In this document: positions 1 to 7,337 of the stretch, in pieces
Layout of the letters: the number at the start of each line of letters is the position of its first letter
Numbering within the stretch: position 1 is the stretch's first letter
Origin: Mesenet sp031546805
Lineage (GTDB): Bacteria; Pseudomonadota; Alphaproteobacteria; Rickettsiales; Anaplasmataceae
Assembly: GCA_031546805.1 (NCBI GenBank)
Contig: JAVBJW010000021.1
Coordinates: 1 to 17,173 of the forward strand
Direction of reading: 5' to 3'
DNA: 17,173 bases
Notes under the pieces: model-generated
Databases searched by the model: none
Told to the model about the DNA's origin: nothing
The model's input: the letters and a program-made list of their open reading frames with translations, nothing else
Program-made: the position numbers and the translations under genes

Positions 1-61
1 TACAAAATACTACGTGGTACTTTAAATCAAATGTACTATGAGAGCTGTATTTGCAATCCAT
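1..61 (-). CDS. tnpA: IS200/IS605-type Y1 transposase TnpA, N-terminal fragment at window edge
   Basis: A minus-strand frame opens with ATG at 61-59 and stays open to base 1, giving about 20 residues. They read MDCKYSSHSTFDLKYHVVFC. This matches the usual N-terminus of IS200/IS605 single-strand transposases, where a basic stretch with S-H is followed by a beta strand of the Y-H-x-V-F type leading into TKYR. The catalytic HUH motif and tyrosine would lie outside the window. Bases 62 to about 120 would then be the left end of the element; an imperfect hairpin around 103-122 could be its subterminal structure, but I could not define the boundary. The fragment is short, so the family call is an inference from a characteristic pattern. 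Intactness of the element cannot be judged. Confidence 0.55.
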   Translation of the reverse strand, partial: MDCKYSSHSTFDLKYHVVFC

Positions 62-232
62 AGACAATACTACAGTAATCCAACACTAATTATACTAAAG
101 TCTTTGCCTTAAGCAGAAACACACTCACATAACTTCATAAAGGAATAAATTGTAAACTTATAGGCAAAATATATTGATTAATAGTAAATTAATTATATGT
201 TGCTTTAATAACAACATATTTTAAATTGCTAT

Positions 233-261
233 TTTAATTTCATTATTGATATATATATAAT
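233..261 (+). promoter_or_regulatory. Candidate promoter for the 299-613 gene
   Basis: A perfect TATAAT lies at 256-261. A weak -35 (TTTAAT, 233-238) sits 17 bp upstream. Transcription would begin near 268 and leave a leader of about 30 bases that contains the AAGGG ribosome-binding site. A 6-bp stem (ATGTTG/CAACAT) occurs further upstream, near 197-217. The sequence around the -10 is a TA repeat, so the exact box is uncertain. Confidence 0.4.
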
Positions 262-298
262 GTTGGTATATACTTAAATTAAAATTAAGGGTATTATT

Positions 299-613
299 AT
301 GGATAAAGAAGTTGAAAAATTTACTCAGCAATACTTAGCTTCCTGTAAAGAGCATATTGAGAGGCTAGCAAGTGATCCTACGTTATTACAAAAGACCTTA
401 GAGCCATTTATGAAAATGCAAGAACAATATCTTGCAGGTAGTGGTCTTTCTCTTGGCTCAGAAGAAGATGATGATAGCGGTAGCAGTGAGCCATTAAGGT
501 TTAGCAATGAAAATAATGAGTTAGCAGATGAAATTAAAAAGCTAAAAGAAAGAGTTACTAGATTAGAGCGCAGAGTTCTTAAACCAAAACCAAAACCAGA
601 TAGCGGTAGTTAA
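299..613 (+). CDS. Small acidic coiled-coil protein of unknown function
   Basis: This encodes 104 residues. I do not recognise the family. Residues 1-45 form a charged amphipathic helical region. Residues 51-68 are an acidic, serine-rich linker (EEDDDSGSSE). Residues 73-94 are a heptad-like coiled coil (LADEIKKLKERVTRLERRVL). The protein ends in a lysine-proline tail (KPKPKPDSGS). There is no signal peptide, membrane segment or cysteine. The layout of helix, flexible linker and short terminal coiled coil loosely recalls phasin or PhaE-type granule proteins, but that is only a resemblance. The start is supported by AAGGG about nine bases upstream. The gene converges on dnaG, with 24 bp between the two stop codons, so it is not in an operon with it. 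Confidence 0.7.
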   Translation: MDKEVEKFTQQYLASCKEHIERLASDPTLLQKTLEPFMKMQEQYLAGSGLSLGSEEDDDSGSSEPLRFSNENNELADEIKKLKERVTRLERRVLKPKPKPDSGS

Positions 614-637
614 TTATAAATATCAGCAGTATGTTTT

Positions 638-2425
638 TTAGCTTTTTTCTTTAATAAGCTGCATTTGTACTACTTGACGTTTTGTCGTTATTGCTTCTAT
701 TTGCTGTATTAGCTGGCTTTGATGGTCAAAATTTCCATTTAACCTTGCCTGTAACTCTTCTGCTTTCAATGTATTTAGTTCTTGTAGCAATATAACGTCA
801 TGCCAAACAATTTCTGCAGATTTTCTGTTATTCAATTGGTTACAAAGTAACTTTGTTTCTTTTAGGACATGGTTAGTAATTTTCGTTATTCCTAATTTCT
901 CTAATTCTTTTATAAGAAGATCTTTAGGTAACGCATCTATTAAATTATTTTTTATGTTAATGATATGCTGCTGTAAAATATATATATCTTTATTAGTCAT
1001 ATCAAAGCTAGCGAACTGTTCAAAAAAAACTGAATCATCAAGAATTTCAGGAAATTCCATCACTATACGCACTACTATCATTTGATTTTGTTCTTGCTCA
1101 ACTAAATCTGGTGCTTTATTGTATAAATATTCTTCTTTTGTCATTTTTAGATTTATTTTTTCTATTGCTTTTCTACATACAAAAGTACTGTTTTGCAAAA
1201 GACGGATTTTATTATAGAAAAAGCTTTTATAGTATTTTTTTGTACTACTATTTTCGATACTATTCACATACTTCATTAGGTCATTTTCAAGAATTGCATA
1301 TCTTTCAGGTGCAATCGAATTGGTTTTGAAAAAAGGACTTTTGCTTAATCCATGATCCCACAAAAATTCAGAATGAAGCTTGGCTTTGCTCTCAAAAAAG
1401 GACAAGATTTTTGTTGTGTTAAAAATATAATCACTACATATGTCGTATGGATCTTGATTAGTTGGTAGAATTATAAACTTTATAATCTGGCCTGGTTCCA
1501 AAATAGGCAAAACAAGCTCTGCTACTCTAAGTGCTGCAGCATACCCAGCGTTATCTCCGTCCATACAGATGGAAATTTCCTTTGCCATGCTCCACAAGCT
1601 TTTTATATGCCAATCAGAAATGGCTGTACCAAGTGGTGCAATTACATTTGTAATTCCAGCTTGAAAGAGTGCTATAACGTCCATATAACCTTCAACAACA
1701 AATACTTGTTGCTTTTTTCGTATTTCGCTTAGAGCAAAATTGATAGGATAAATATTCTCTCTTTTTTTAAATAGTATACTCTCAGACGAATTGAGGTATT
1801 TTGGCTGTCCTTCATTGTTTACAACTCTACCACCAAAAGCTATAACTCTTCCAGCTGCATTCCAAATAGGAAATATTAATCTATTTTTGAAGTAATCACT
1901 GCAATAACTCTTATTTATTAGCCCTGCTTTAATTACAATATCATCCTTTATCCCTTGGGAATTTAAATACTCTTTAAGGCCTTTATTTGGCGCATATCCT
2001 ATTCTAAATTTCTTGACTATATCAGCAGAAATTTGGCGATGCTCTAGGTAACTCAGTGCTGATTTATTATGATGTAACTGTTTTGCAAACCAATTTGCAG
2101 CCAAATTTAACGTTTTTATAATTGCATCATCTTGATCAGAATTTTTTTCTAATAACTGTACTCCAGCTATTTGTGCTAGCGCTGCTACTGCCTCTTTAAA
2201 ATTTAAACCCTCTGTTTTGCAGATAAATTCAAATATATCACCACTGGCTCCACAGCCAAAACAGTAATAAAATCCCTTGCTATCATTTACTGTAAAAGAA
2301 GGTGTTTTTTCGTGGTGAAAGGGACATAATCCAACAAAATTTACACCCTTTTTTATCAATTTAACTTTTTTTCCTACGATATTAGAAGGTAAAAGTTTTG
2401 ATTTTATGAGTTCTATATGATCCAT
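638..2425 (-). CDS. dnaG: DNA primase DnaG
   Basis: DnaG makes the RNA primers for chromosome replication. Counting from the chosen Met, the N-terminal CHC2 zinc finger has ligands C34, H37, C55 and C58 (GLCPFHHEKTPSF, then YYCFGCGASGD). The basic core motif NRLIFPIW...AFGGR lies near 181-200. The TOPRIM catalytic motifs are VVEGYMDV (E245) and CMDGDNAG (D289, D291). The C-terminal region (about 390-595) is helical and poorly conserved, as expected for the DnaB-interacting domain. The length, 595 residues, is normal. A frame extension to 2467 is possible, but the family start fits MDHIELIKSKLL at 2425. A TATAAT on this strand at 2461-2456 would put the transcript start after the upstream Met, which supports 2425. 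Confidence 0.97.
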   Translation of the reverse strand: MDHIELIKSKLLPSNIVGKKVKLIKKGVNFVGLCPFHHEKTPSFTVNDSKGFYYCFGCGASGDIFEFICKTEGLNFKEAVAALAQIAGVQLLEKNSDQDDAIIKTLNLAANWFAKQLHHNKSALSYLEHRQISADIVKKFRIGYAPNKGLKEYLNSQGIKDDIVIKAGLINKSYCSDYFKNRLIFPIWNAAGRVIAFGGRVVNNEGQPKYLNSSESILFKKRENIYPINFALSEIRKKQQVFVVEGYMDVIALFQAGITNVIAPLGTAISDWHIKSLWSMAKEISICMDGDNAGYAAALRVAELVLPILEPGQIIKFIILPTNQDPYDICSDYIFNTTKILSFFESKAKLHSEFLWDHGLSKSPFFKTNSIAPERYAILENDLMKYVNSIENSSTKKYYKSFFYNKIRLLQNSTFVCRKAIEKINLKMTKEEYLYNKAPDLVEQEQNQMIVVRIVMEFPEILDDSVFFEQFASFDMTNKDIYILQQHIINIKNNLIDALPKDLLIKELEKLGITKITNHVLKETKLLCNQLNNRKSAEIVWHDVILLQELNTLKAEELQARLNGNFDHQSQLIQQIEAITTKRQVVQMQLIKEKS

Positions 2426-2455
2426 TTTAAGGTAAAATTTTTTCTTTAAAGTATG

Positions 2456-2461
2456 ATTATA
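2456..2461 (-). promoter_or_regulatory. Candidate -10 box of dnaG
   Basis: The minus strand reads GGTA-TATAAT here, about 30 bases before the dnaG ATG at 2425. No good -35 hexamer is visible 17 bp upstream (TATATC). The position matters because transcription from it would exclude the longer dnaG start at 2467. Confidence 0.35.
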
Positions 2462-2467
2462 TACCAC

Positions 2468-2816
2468 CTTGTACTTAAGATATATCTACTCTTGTTATAA
2501 AAAAGGTGTTATTAATATTAATTAGTGTCCCCCATCTGAAAATGTAAAAACCAATCGCTTAAAGTGAAGAGAAATAGTTGCATATATGGCATTGCGGGTA
2601 CAATGTACACTCCAAGCACGATATGAATAGTATGGATTCTAAAATACCGTAAAAAGAAAATGTTTATCCAAAAATAGTGAAAAGACTAATTAAATTGTTG
2701 ACTGGACTAAAAGAATAAGTACCTTTAAACAGGTTGATGTAGTGAAACTGTGGAGTACTTTTTGGAAACTAAGTTATATGCATTTGCTAATTTTAAATCT
2801 ATTTTTGCCTTAGAAT
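2468..2816. other. 350-bp intergenic stretch with no convincing gene
   Basis: This lies between the divergent dnaG and esterase genes. Two short open stretches are visible. One on the plus strand (about 2694-2813) reads DWTKRISTFKQVDVVKLW and ends in a stop just before the esterase start. One on the minus strand (about 2690 down to a stop at 2520-2518) is rich in aromatic residues and ends SDWFLHFQMGDTN. Neither has a start codon with a ribosome-binding site, and I recognise neither. A 12-bp palindrome ATTAATATTAAT lies at 2511-2522. The stretch may be decayed coding or transposon sequence. Confidence 0.3.
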
Positions 2817-3461
2817 ATGATTGAAATAAATGGTCCTGAGTTTTATTTAAATAAACCTGTAGAAAATTTAGTTATTTTATTACATGGGTGGGGTGCGAGT
2901 GGTGATAATTTAATTGAAGTTGGAAAAGCAATGAGTAAATTCTTACCTACTTCTCTTTTTATTGCTCCTAATGCTCCTTTTAAACGCGAAAATTATGGTT
3001 ATCAATGGTTTAGTTTAGAAGATAGAAGTGAGTCTACCATGCTTACTGGTGCCAAAGATGCCGCCGTTATTTTAAATAACTTTATTGATACAAAACTTAA
3101 AAGCTTTGGTTTTAGTGATAAACAACTATCTTTAGTTGGCTTTTCACAAGGAGCAATGCTAGCTCTTTATACATCTCTTCGTCGTTTATACCCTTGCTCC
3201 TCAGTAGTTGCATATTCAGGAAGATTAATAGCACCATCAAAACTATCCGAAGAGCTTTGTTCGAAACCAAATATATGCATAGTTCATGGTATTGATGATG
3301 AAGTTGTACCTTTTACTGCTTTTGAAGTAGCAACAGAGACTTTAACCAACAGCGGTGTAGATGTAGAAGGACATCCTTTAAGTGGGATAGGGCATAGTAT
3401 TAGTGACAAAGGGATAACACTTGGGGCTGAGTTCATCAAAAGACATTTTAAAACTTTATAG
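2817..3461 (+). CDS. Alpha/beta-hydrolase, phospholipase/carboxylesterase family
   Basis: This 214-residue cytosolic serine esterase belongs to the bacterial carboxylesterase / acyl-protein-thioesterase-like group (Abhydrolase_2). The oxyanion-hole region is LLHGWGASGDN (21-31). The nucleophile elbow is GFSQG with Ser110. The acid is Asp161 in HGIDDEVVP. The histidine is His193 in GIGHSIS. All three members of the catalytic triad are present and the length is typical. Family members hydrolyse short acyl esters or lysophospholipids; the real substrate here cannot be told from sequence. The chosen ATG directly follows the previous short open stretch and has no obvious Shine-Dalgarno, but the family N-terminus fits. 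The next plus gene, lpdA, is 190 bp away, so co-transcription is uncertain. Confidence 0.9.
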   Translation: MIEINGPEFYLNKPVENLVILLHGWGASGDNLIEVGKAMSKFLPTSLFIAPNAPFKRENYGYQWFSLEDRSESTMLTGAKDAAVILNNFIDTKLKSFGFSDKQLSLVGFSQGAMLALYTSLRRLYPCSSVVAYSGRLIAPSKLSEELCSKPNICIVHGIDDEVVPFTAFEVATETLTNSGVDVEGHPLSGIGHSISDKGITLGAEFIKRHFKTL

Positions 3462-3560
3462 AACCTGAGTTTTTATACTGTGCTTTTTCTCCTTCCATGA
3501 ATAAGATCGTTCTTGCTTTAATTTTGGCTTTTTGTTTGTATTGTACTCATTTCTAACTCC

Positions 3561-3584
3561 TTTATTTTGGTTTTGTTTTTTTAT
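3561..3584. repeat. 24-bp dispersed repeat, copy 1
   Basis: TTTATTTTGGTT(T)TGTTTTTTTAT occurs here and, with one mismatch (C for T), at 12282-12305. Both copies lie downstream of plus-strand genes (esterase, ftsQ), and both encode KKQNQNK on the minus strand. There is no stem, so it is not a standard terminator. Confidence 0.45.
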
Positions 3585-3612
3585 AAATATAGATTGATCA
3601 AATAACTGCACT

Positions 3613-3640
3613 TTGGTATATAAATCTCTTATTATATAAG
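3613..3640 (+). promoter_or_regulatory. Possible promoter of lpdA
   Basis: TTGGTA (3613-3618) and TATAAG (3635-3640) are separated by 16 bp. The transcript would start only a few bases before the lpdA ATG at 3653. That would leave an almost leaderless message, in line with the absence of a Shine-Dalgarno sequence before this start. Confidence 0.25.
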
Positions 3641-3652
3641 CTCTAAAATTAG

Positions 3653-5056
3653 ATGATAAACTATGATTTGGTTGTTATAGGTAGCGGACCTGGTGGCTAT
3701 GTAGCAGCAATAAGAGCAGCCCAACTTGGATTCAAAACTGCTATAGTTGAAAAAGAAGAGAATTTAGGTGGAGTGTGTTTAAATTGGGGTTGTATACCAA
3801 CAAAATCATTACTTAAGGCATCTGAGCTTTATTATTCAATAAAAAAAGCGAAGGATTTTGGCATAGAAGTTAAAGATGTAAGTTTTGACATAAATAATAT
3901 AGTAAAGCGCTCTAGAGAGGTTGTGGGTAAGCTATCAAATGGTATCAATTATTTAATGAATAAACATAAGATAACAATTCACAAAGGGTTTGGAAGACTA
4001 GCTGATAAAAATGTGGTTAGTGTTACTTATAACGAAAAAAAAACAGATATATCTGCAAAGTACATTATTTTAGCAACTGGAGCAAGAGCACGTAATCTTC
4101 CAAATATAGAAGCAGATGATGATTTGATATGGAATGCAAAAAGTGCTATGGTGCCAAAAAAATTGCCAAAATCCTTACTGATAATAGGTTCTGGAGCTAT
4201 TGGTATGGAATTTGCAAGTTTCTATAACACTATGGGTACCAAAGTTGTTATAGTAGAAGCGAAAGACTACATCTTACCACTTGAAGATCAAGATATTTCC
4301 AAATTAGCGCAAGATATATTTATCAAGCAAGGGATGCAAATATATACAAACAGTACTATTAAAGAACTAAAGAAAAAAAATGACTCTGTAGAGCTAAACA
4401 TTATTGATAATAGTAGTGGTAAATTGGTTCCAATAAAAGTAGATAAAGTTCTCTTAGCTGTTGGAGTACAGCCTAACATTGAAAACATTGGTCTAGAGAA
4501 TACTAAAATTATAAAAGATAATTTAGGTTTTATAATAACAAATGAGTGGTGTGAAACACAAGAATCAGGGATCTATGCTATTGGTGATGTTGCTGGCAAT
4601 CCATGCTTAGCACATAAGGCAAGTCATGAAGGAGTTATGTGTGTAGAGAAAATTGCAGGAAAAAATATTACTCACTCATTAAAAAAAGAAAATATACCAG
4701 GTTGCATATATTCTTACCCACAAATAGCAAGTGTTGGATTGACTGGAAAACAAGCTATGGAAGATGGATACGAAATAAAAATAGGAAAATTCTACTCGAG
4801 CCATAATGGAAAATCGATTGTAATAGGTGAAAATGAAGGAATAGTAAAAACCATTATTGACAAAAAAACAGGAGAGTTACTTGGTGCTCATATGATTGGA
4901 GCAGAAGTTACAGAAATGATTAGTACATACGTTATAGCTAAGCAACTTGAAGCAGTAGATCATGACATAAAATCATCTATATTCCCTCACCCAACCCTTT
5001 CAGAAATGATACATGAATCAGTACTATGCGCAGATGATGAATCGCTAAATAGTTAG
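3653..5056 (+). CDS. lpdA: Dihydrolipoyl dehydrogenase (E3)
   Basis: This FAD-dependent E3 enzyme reoxidises the lipoyl arms of 2-oxoacid dehydrogenase complexes with NAD+. FAD-binding GSGPGGYVAAI lies at 10-20. The redox-active disulfide is C42/C47 in GGVCLNWGCIPTK. A second Rossmann motif, IIGSGAIGMEFASF, near 177-190, binds NAD. The flavin-contact motif YAIGDVAG is near residue 310. The dimerisation domain ends with FPHPTLSEMIHE, carrying the His446/Glu451 catalytic pair. The length, 467 residues, is normal. Related alphaproteobacteria often carry two E3 paralogues, one for pyruvate and one for 2-oxoglutarate dehydrogenase. No E1 or E2 gene is adjacent here, so I cannot assign the complex. 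Confidence 0.97.
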   Translation: MINYDLVVIGSGPGGYVAAIRAAQLGFKTAIVEKEENLGGVCLNWGCIPTKSLLKASELYYSIKKAKDFGIEVKDVSFDINNIVKRSREVVGKLSNGINYLMNKHKITIHKGFGRLADKNVVSVTYNEKKTDISAKYIILATGARARNLPNIEADDDLIWNAKSAMVPKKLPKSLLIIGSGAIGMEFASFYNTMGTKVVIVEAKDYILPLEDQDISKLAQDIFIKQGMQIYTNSTIKELKKKNDSVELNIIDNSSGKLVPIKVDKVLLAVGVQPNIENIGLENTKIIKDNLGFIITNEWCETQESGIYAIGDVAGNPCLAHKASHEGVMCVEKIAGKNITHSLKKENIPGCIYSYPQIASVGLTGKQAMEDGYEIKIGKFYSSHNGKSIVIGENEGIVKTIIDKKTGELLGAHMIGAEVTEMISTYVIAKQLEAVDHDIKSSIFPHPTLSEMIHESVLCADDESLNS

Positions 5057-5203
5057 TATATAAGACAAAAAAATATATATTTAGCTTTTTATTGTACTGC
5101 ACTCTTTTCTTTTGTTCCTTGTGGCAACTTAACATTTTTGTGATTTTTTTTTTGCAAACCTCTATATCAGCTAAGACTTTTATATCTCCTAATATCCGCA
5201 CTT

Positions 5204-5240
5204 AAAAAGCCGAAAATCATTCGCTTAAAAATGAATTTCG
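5204..5240 (-). terminator. Candidate terminator of the ankyrin gene
   Basis: An 11-bp imperfect inverted repeat (one mismatch, 8-base loop) spans 5211-5240. Read on the minus strand it is followed by GGC and a run of five T at 5208-5204. It lies 48 bp past the ankyrin gene's stop, between two convergent genes. The stem is AT-rich, so strength is doubtful. Confidence 0.35.
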
Positions 5241-5287
5241 AAAGTGGTCTATTATAAATTCATCTTTATATAACTTATCAACAATAA

Positions 5288-6535
5288 TTATACTTGTTGC
5301 ACAACACTTCGATGTGCTATGTTGGACACAGTAACTTTGGATAGCTCATTATTGTTATTACTTTTACTATTTCTTTTTACAAAAAATGTTTTCATTAGTA
5401 ATAAAAGAGCAGAAATACTCAAAAATGTTCCTATTCCAAGAGAGAATACCGCATCGTTGCCTTGATACCTTTCTCCTTCAATACCCATTGCTTTACTTGG
5501 CATATCCACAGTATCTAAAATATTAGGTATACTTCTTTTTGATAAAGATATACCAGTTGAGGCAACTGCTGCTATAGTAATCCCATTACTCCTATTATTT
5601 TCAATAATTGCTGCCATGGTGCTCTCTATTGTTGTTTGTTCATCTTTAACTGGTTCTAATAAGCTTATAATATCTGTATGCTTGTAATAACGAGCAATAC
5701 TTAATGGAGTGCTGCCAGCCTTATTATAAGTAATAATAGCTCCTTTCTTCAACAACAGTTTAGTGATACTCTTGTAATTTCTTTGAGCGGCTAAATGCAG
5801 TGGTGTAGTACCTATTGCGTCTATAACATTAACATTTGCTCCACTTCTTATTAATAGCTTAACAAGGCCTTCATTACCAGAATAAACTGCTGCATGCAAT
5901 GGAGTGCGACCATCTTTGTTTCCAATGTCAATGTTCAGCTTTACTATTTCTTTTATTATCAATTGCGCAATACTTTTATCACCAATATGACACGCGAAAT
6001 ATAATGCTGTACGACCGTGTTCATCTGTAACATATATACTTGCCCCTTTCTCTATTAATGCCTTAGCAGCATTCTTCTTTTTTGTACGTGCTGCCTCTTG
6101 TAATGGAGTACGACCGTATTCACCTTTAACATCAACATCTATGCCTTTCTCTATTAACAACTCAACAACATCTTTACTACCCGCATAATGCAATGCAGTA
6201 CTGCCATAAAAATCCTTAATATAAGGGTTTGCACCGTTTTGAAGTAGCAAGTTAACTATATCTCTATTACCTTTGTAAGCAGATAGGTGCAGTGCAGCAA
6301 TCCCAGGCTGACCAAAACAGTTATTATCATGCTTATCAAAACACACTTTAAGATCGCCATAATAATTACGTGGTTCTGGTGTATACCATTCATGAGTTGG
6401 GCATGGTTCATCATCAGGTAAATCTTTAAAACCTATACTAAAAATATTTACATCTGCACCATTACGTATTGCAGACTCAACATCTTCAATATTATTTTTT
6501 GCAATAGCACAAAATAAATCATGATTTGCTAACAT
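5288..6535 (-). CDS. Ankyrin-repeat protein with C-terminal membrane segment
   Basis: This is a 415-residue protein. After a partial repeat at 4-31 and a non-repeat insert rich in acidic and aromatic residues (35-75), seven ankyrin repeats run from about 79 to 294. They carry consensus cores such as GRTPLHAAVYSGNEGLVKLL (209-228) and GTTPLHLAAQRNYKSITKLL (242-261). Repeat 3 (111-139) is shortened. A serine/threonine-rich spacer (300-360) leads to one transmembrane helix (about 364-384) and a basic, asparagine-rich tail. There is no N-terminal signal peptide. Ankyrin proteins of this kind are common in Wolbachia and are suspected host-interaction factors; a target cannot be inferred. The start has a strong GAGGTG ribosome-binding site, and a good promoter lies upstream at 6585-6557. 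Confidence 0.93.
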   Translation of the reverse strand: MLANHDLFCAIAKNNIEDVESAIRNGADVNIFSIGFKDLPDDEPCPTHEWYTPEPRNYYGDLKVCFDKHDNNCFGQPGIAALHLSAYKGNRDIVNLLLQNGANPYIKDFYGSTALHYAGSKDVVELLIEKGIDVDVKGEYGRTPLQEAARTKKKNAAKALIEKGASIYVTDEHGRTALYFACHIGDKSIAQLIIKEIVKLNIDIGNKDGRTPLHAAVYSGNEGLVKLLIRSGANVNVIDAIGTTPLHLAAQRNYKSITKLLLKKGAIITYNKAGSTPLSIARYYKHTDIISLLEPVKDEQTTIESTMAAIIENNRSNGITIAAVASTGISLSKRSIPNILDTVDMPSKAMGIEGERYQGNDAVFSLGIGTFLSISALLLLMKTFFVKRNSKSNNNNELSKVTVSNIAHRSVVQQV

Positions 6536-6556
6536 ATCACCTCAATTTAAAAAATT

Positions 6557-6585
6557 ATTGTAGTGAATGAAGTTAGAAGGTGCAA
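6557..6585 (-). promoter_or_regulatory. Promoter of the ankyrin gene
   Basis: On the minus strand TTGCAC (6585-6580) and TACAAT (6562-6557) are separated by exactly 17 bp. The predicted start is near 6550, giving a leader of about 15 bases with GAGGTG. The end of the neighbouring IS remnant (6609) is only 24 bp upstream, so the insertion left the core promoter intact. Confidence 0.5.
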
Positions 6586-6608
6586 CCAATTTAAGTTACA
6601 AACACTAG

Positions 6609-7337
6609 GCAGTGTCGACAATAAAAAAGAAAATGATATAATGTTTCTTTTCAAGAGAGAAGCAATGTTGTATGGGTTACAAGACAATGAATGGGCAAGA
6701 ATAAAAGACAGTTTACCAGGAAAAGAAGTTGCAGGAGTGCTGGAGATAATAGGAAATTCATAGAAGCAGTAATGTGGATAGTGGAGCACCGTGGAGGGCT
6801 TTACATACAGAATACAGCAAATGTTCAATAAATGTTTCATGAGATGGGCAAGAGCAGGTGTTTGGCAGATGATTTTCAACACATTAGCTGTCGACGAAGA
6901 TACAGAATGATAGATTCAACGATCACATCAGCATGTGCAAGAAAAAAAATCAAGAAACCGGTAAAGAGCAAGAATTAGGAAGATCTAAATTCGAGCAAAT
7001 TACACGCTGCTTGCGACGCTCTTGGCAACCCACTGAGATTTTTTGTTACTGCTGGACAAAATGTAAAGGCTTTAGACTTAATAGATTGCAGATGTATGGA
7101 AGCACTGATTGCCGATAAAATGATATGATTGAAGCTGCAAAAGCCTCTAATGCTGATCTTGTTATTGCTCCAATAGAAAAACACCGAGAGAATATGATAA
7201 AGAGCTATATAAAGATTAATTGATTTAATAAACTAAAACATTTCCGTATACTCGTTATGATAAATTGGCTATCGCATTCTTATCATTTGTTCATCTTCCT
7301 GGCATCTATTTTTGGCTAAAGTAATTGTCAATACTGT
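6609..7337 (+). mobile_element. Decayed IS5-family element (copy 1), transposase broken by several frameshifts
   Basis: The left terminus GCAGTGTCGACA (6609-6620) matches, inverted, a decayed right terminus GTCAATACTGT ending at 7337. It is the same terminus as the IS copy at 17008. Transposase fragments appear in successive frames: MFLFKREAMLYGLQDNEWAR (from 6642), DNRKFIEAVMWIV, GAPWRAL, FMRWARAGVWQMIFNTLA, MIDSTIT (first catalytic Asp), KLHAACDALGNPLRFFVTAG, EALIADK (second Asp region), YDKLA and a final IYFWLK. A stretch around 7211-7224 has lost the Arg and Glu of the Y-x2-R-x3-E-x6-K signature. The element is about 730 bp, short of a typical 850-900 bp member, so bases are missing. No clear target duplication is seen. 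Confidence 0.85.

Larger units (their letters stand above)
3456..3655 (-). pseudogene. Degenerate open stretch, possible remnant of a dispersed small reading frame
   Basis: The minus strand is open for about 65 codons, from around 3655 to a stop at 3458-3456, with no ATG. It reads in part FIKKQNQNKGVRNEYNTN and KQERSYSWKEKKHSIK, and is lysine-rich. The phrase IKKQNQNK recurs in a second short minus-strand frame downstream of ftsQ (around 12305-12250). I do not recognise the source. It overlaps the last bases of the esterase gene and the lpdA promoter area, so expression is doubtful. It could be relic coding sequence or simply an A-rich open stretch. Confidence 0.25.

Noticed and set aside
1..63. 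Plus-strand frame open from base 1 to TAG at 61-63, as the end of an upstream gene
   Set aside because: The opposite strand of the same bases matches a transposase N-terminus with a start codon, which explains the open frame better.
4977..5201. Minus-strand frame of 74 codons starting MRILGDIKVLAD, overlapping the end of lpdA
   Set aside because: The second half is antisense to the conserved C-terminus of lpdA, there is no ribosome-binding site, and no family is recognised. The first 40 residues are lysine-rich and may be relic sequence, but I cannot support a gene.
6563..6763. Plus-strand frame MNEVRRCNQF... treated as a 66-residue protein
   Set aside because: It begins upstream of the IS terminus at 6609 and only its later part (FKREAMLYGLQDNEWAR) is transposase; it is a fusion of ankyrin-leader sequence and a broken IS5 transposase.
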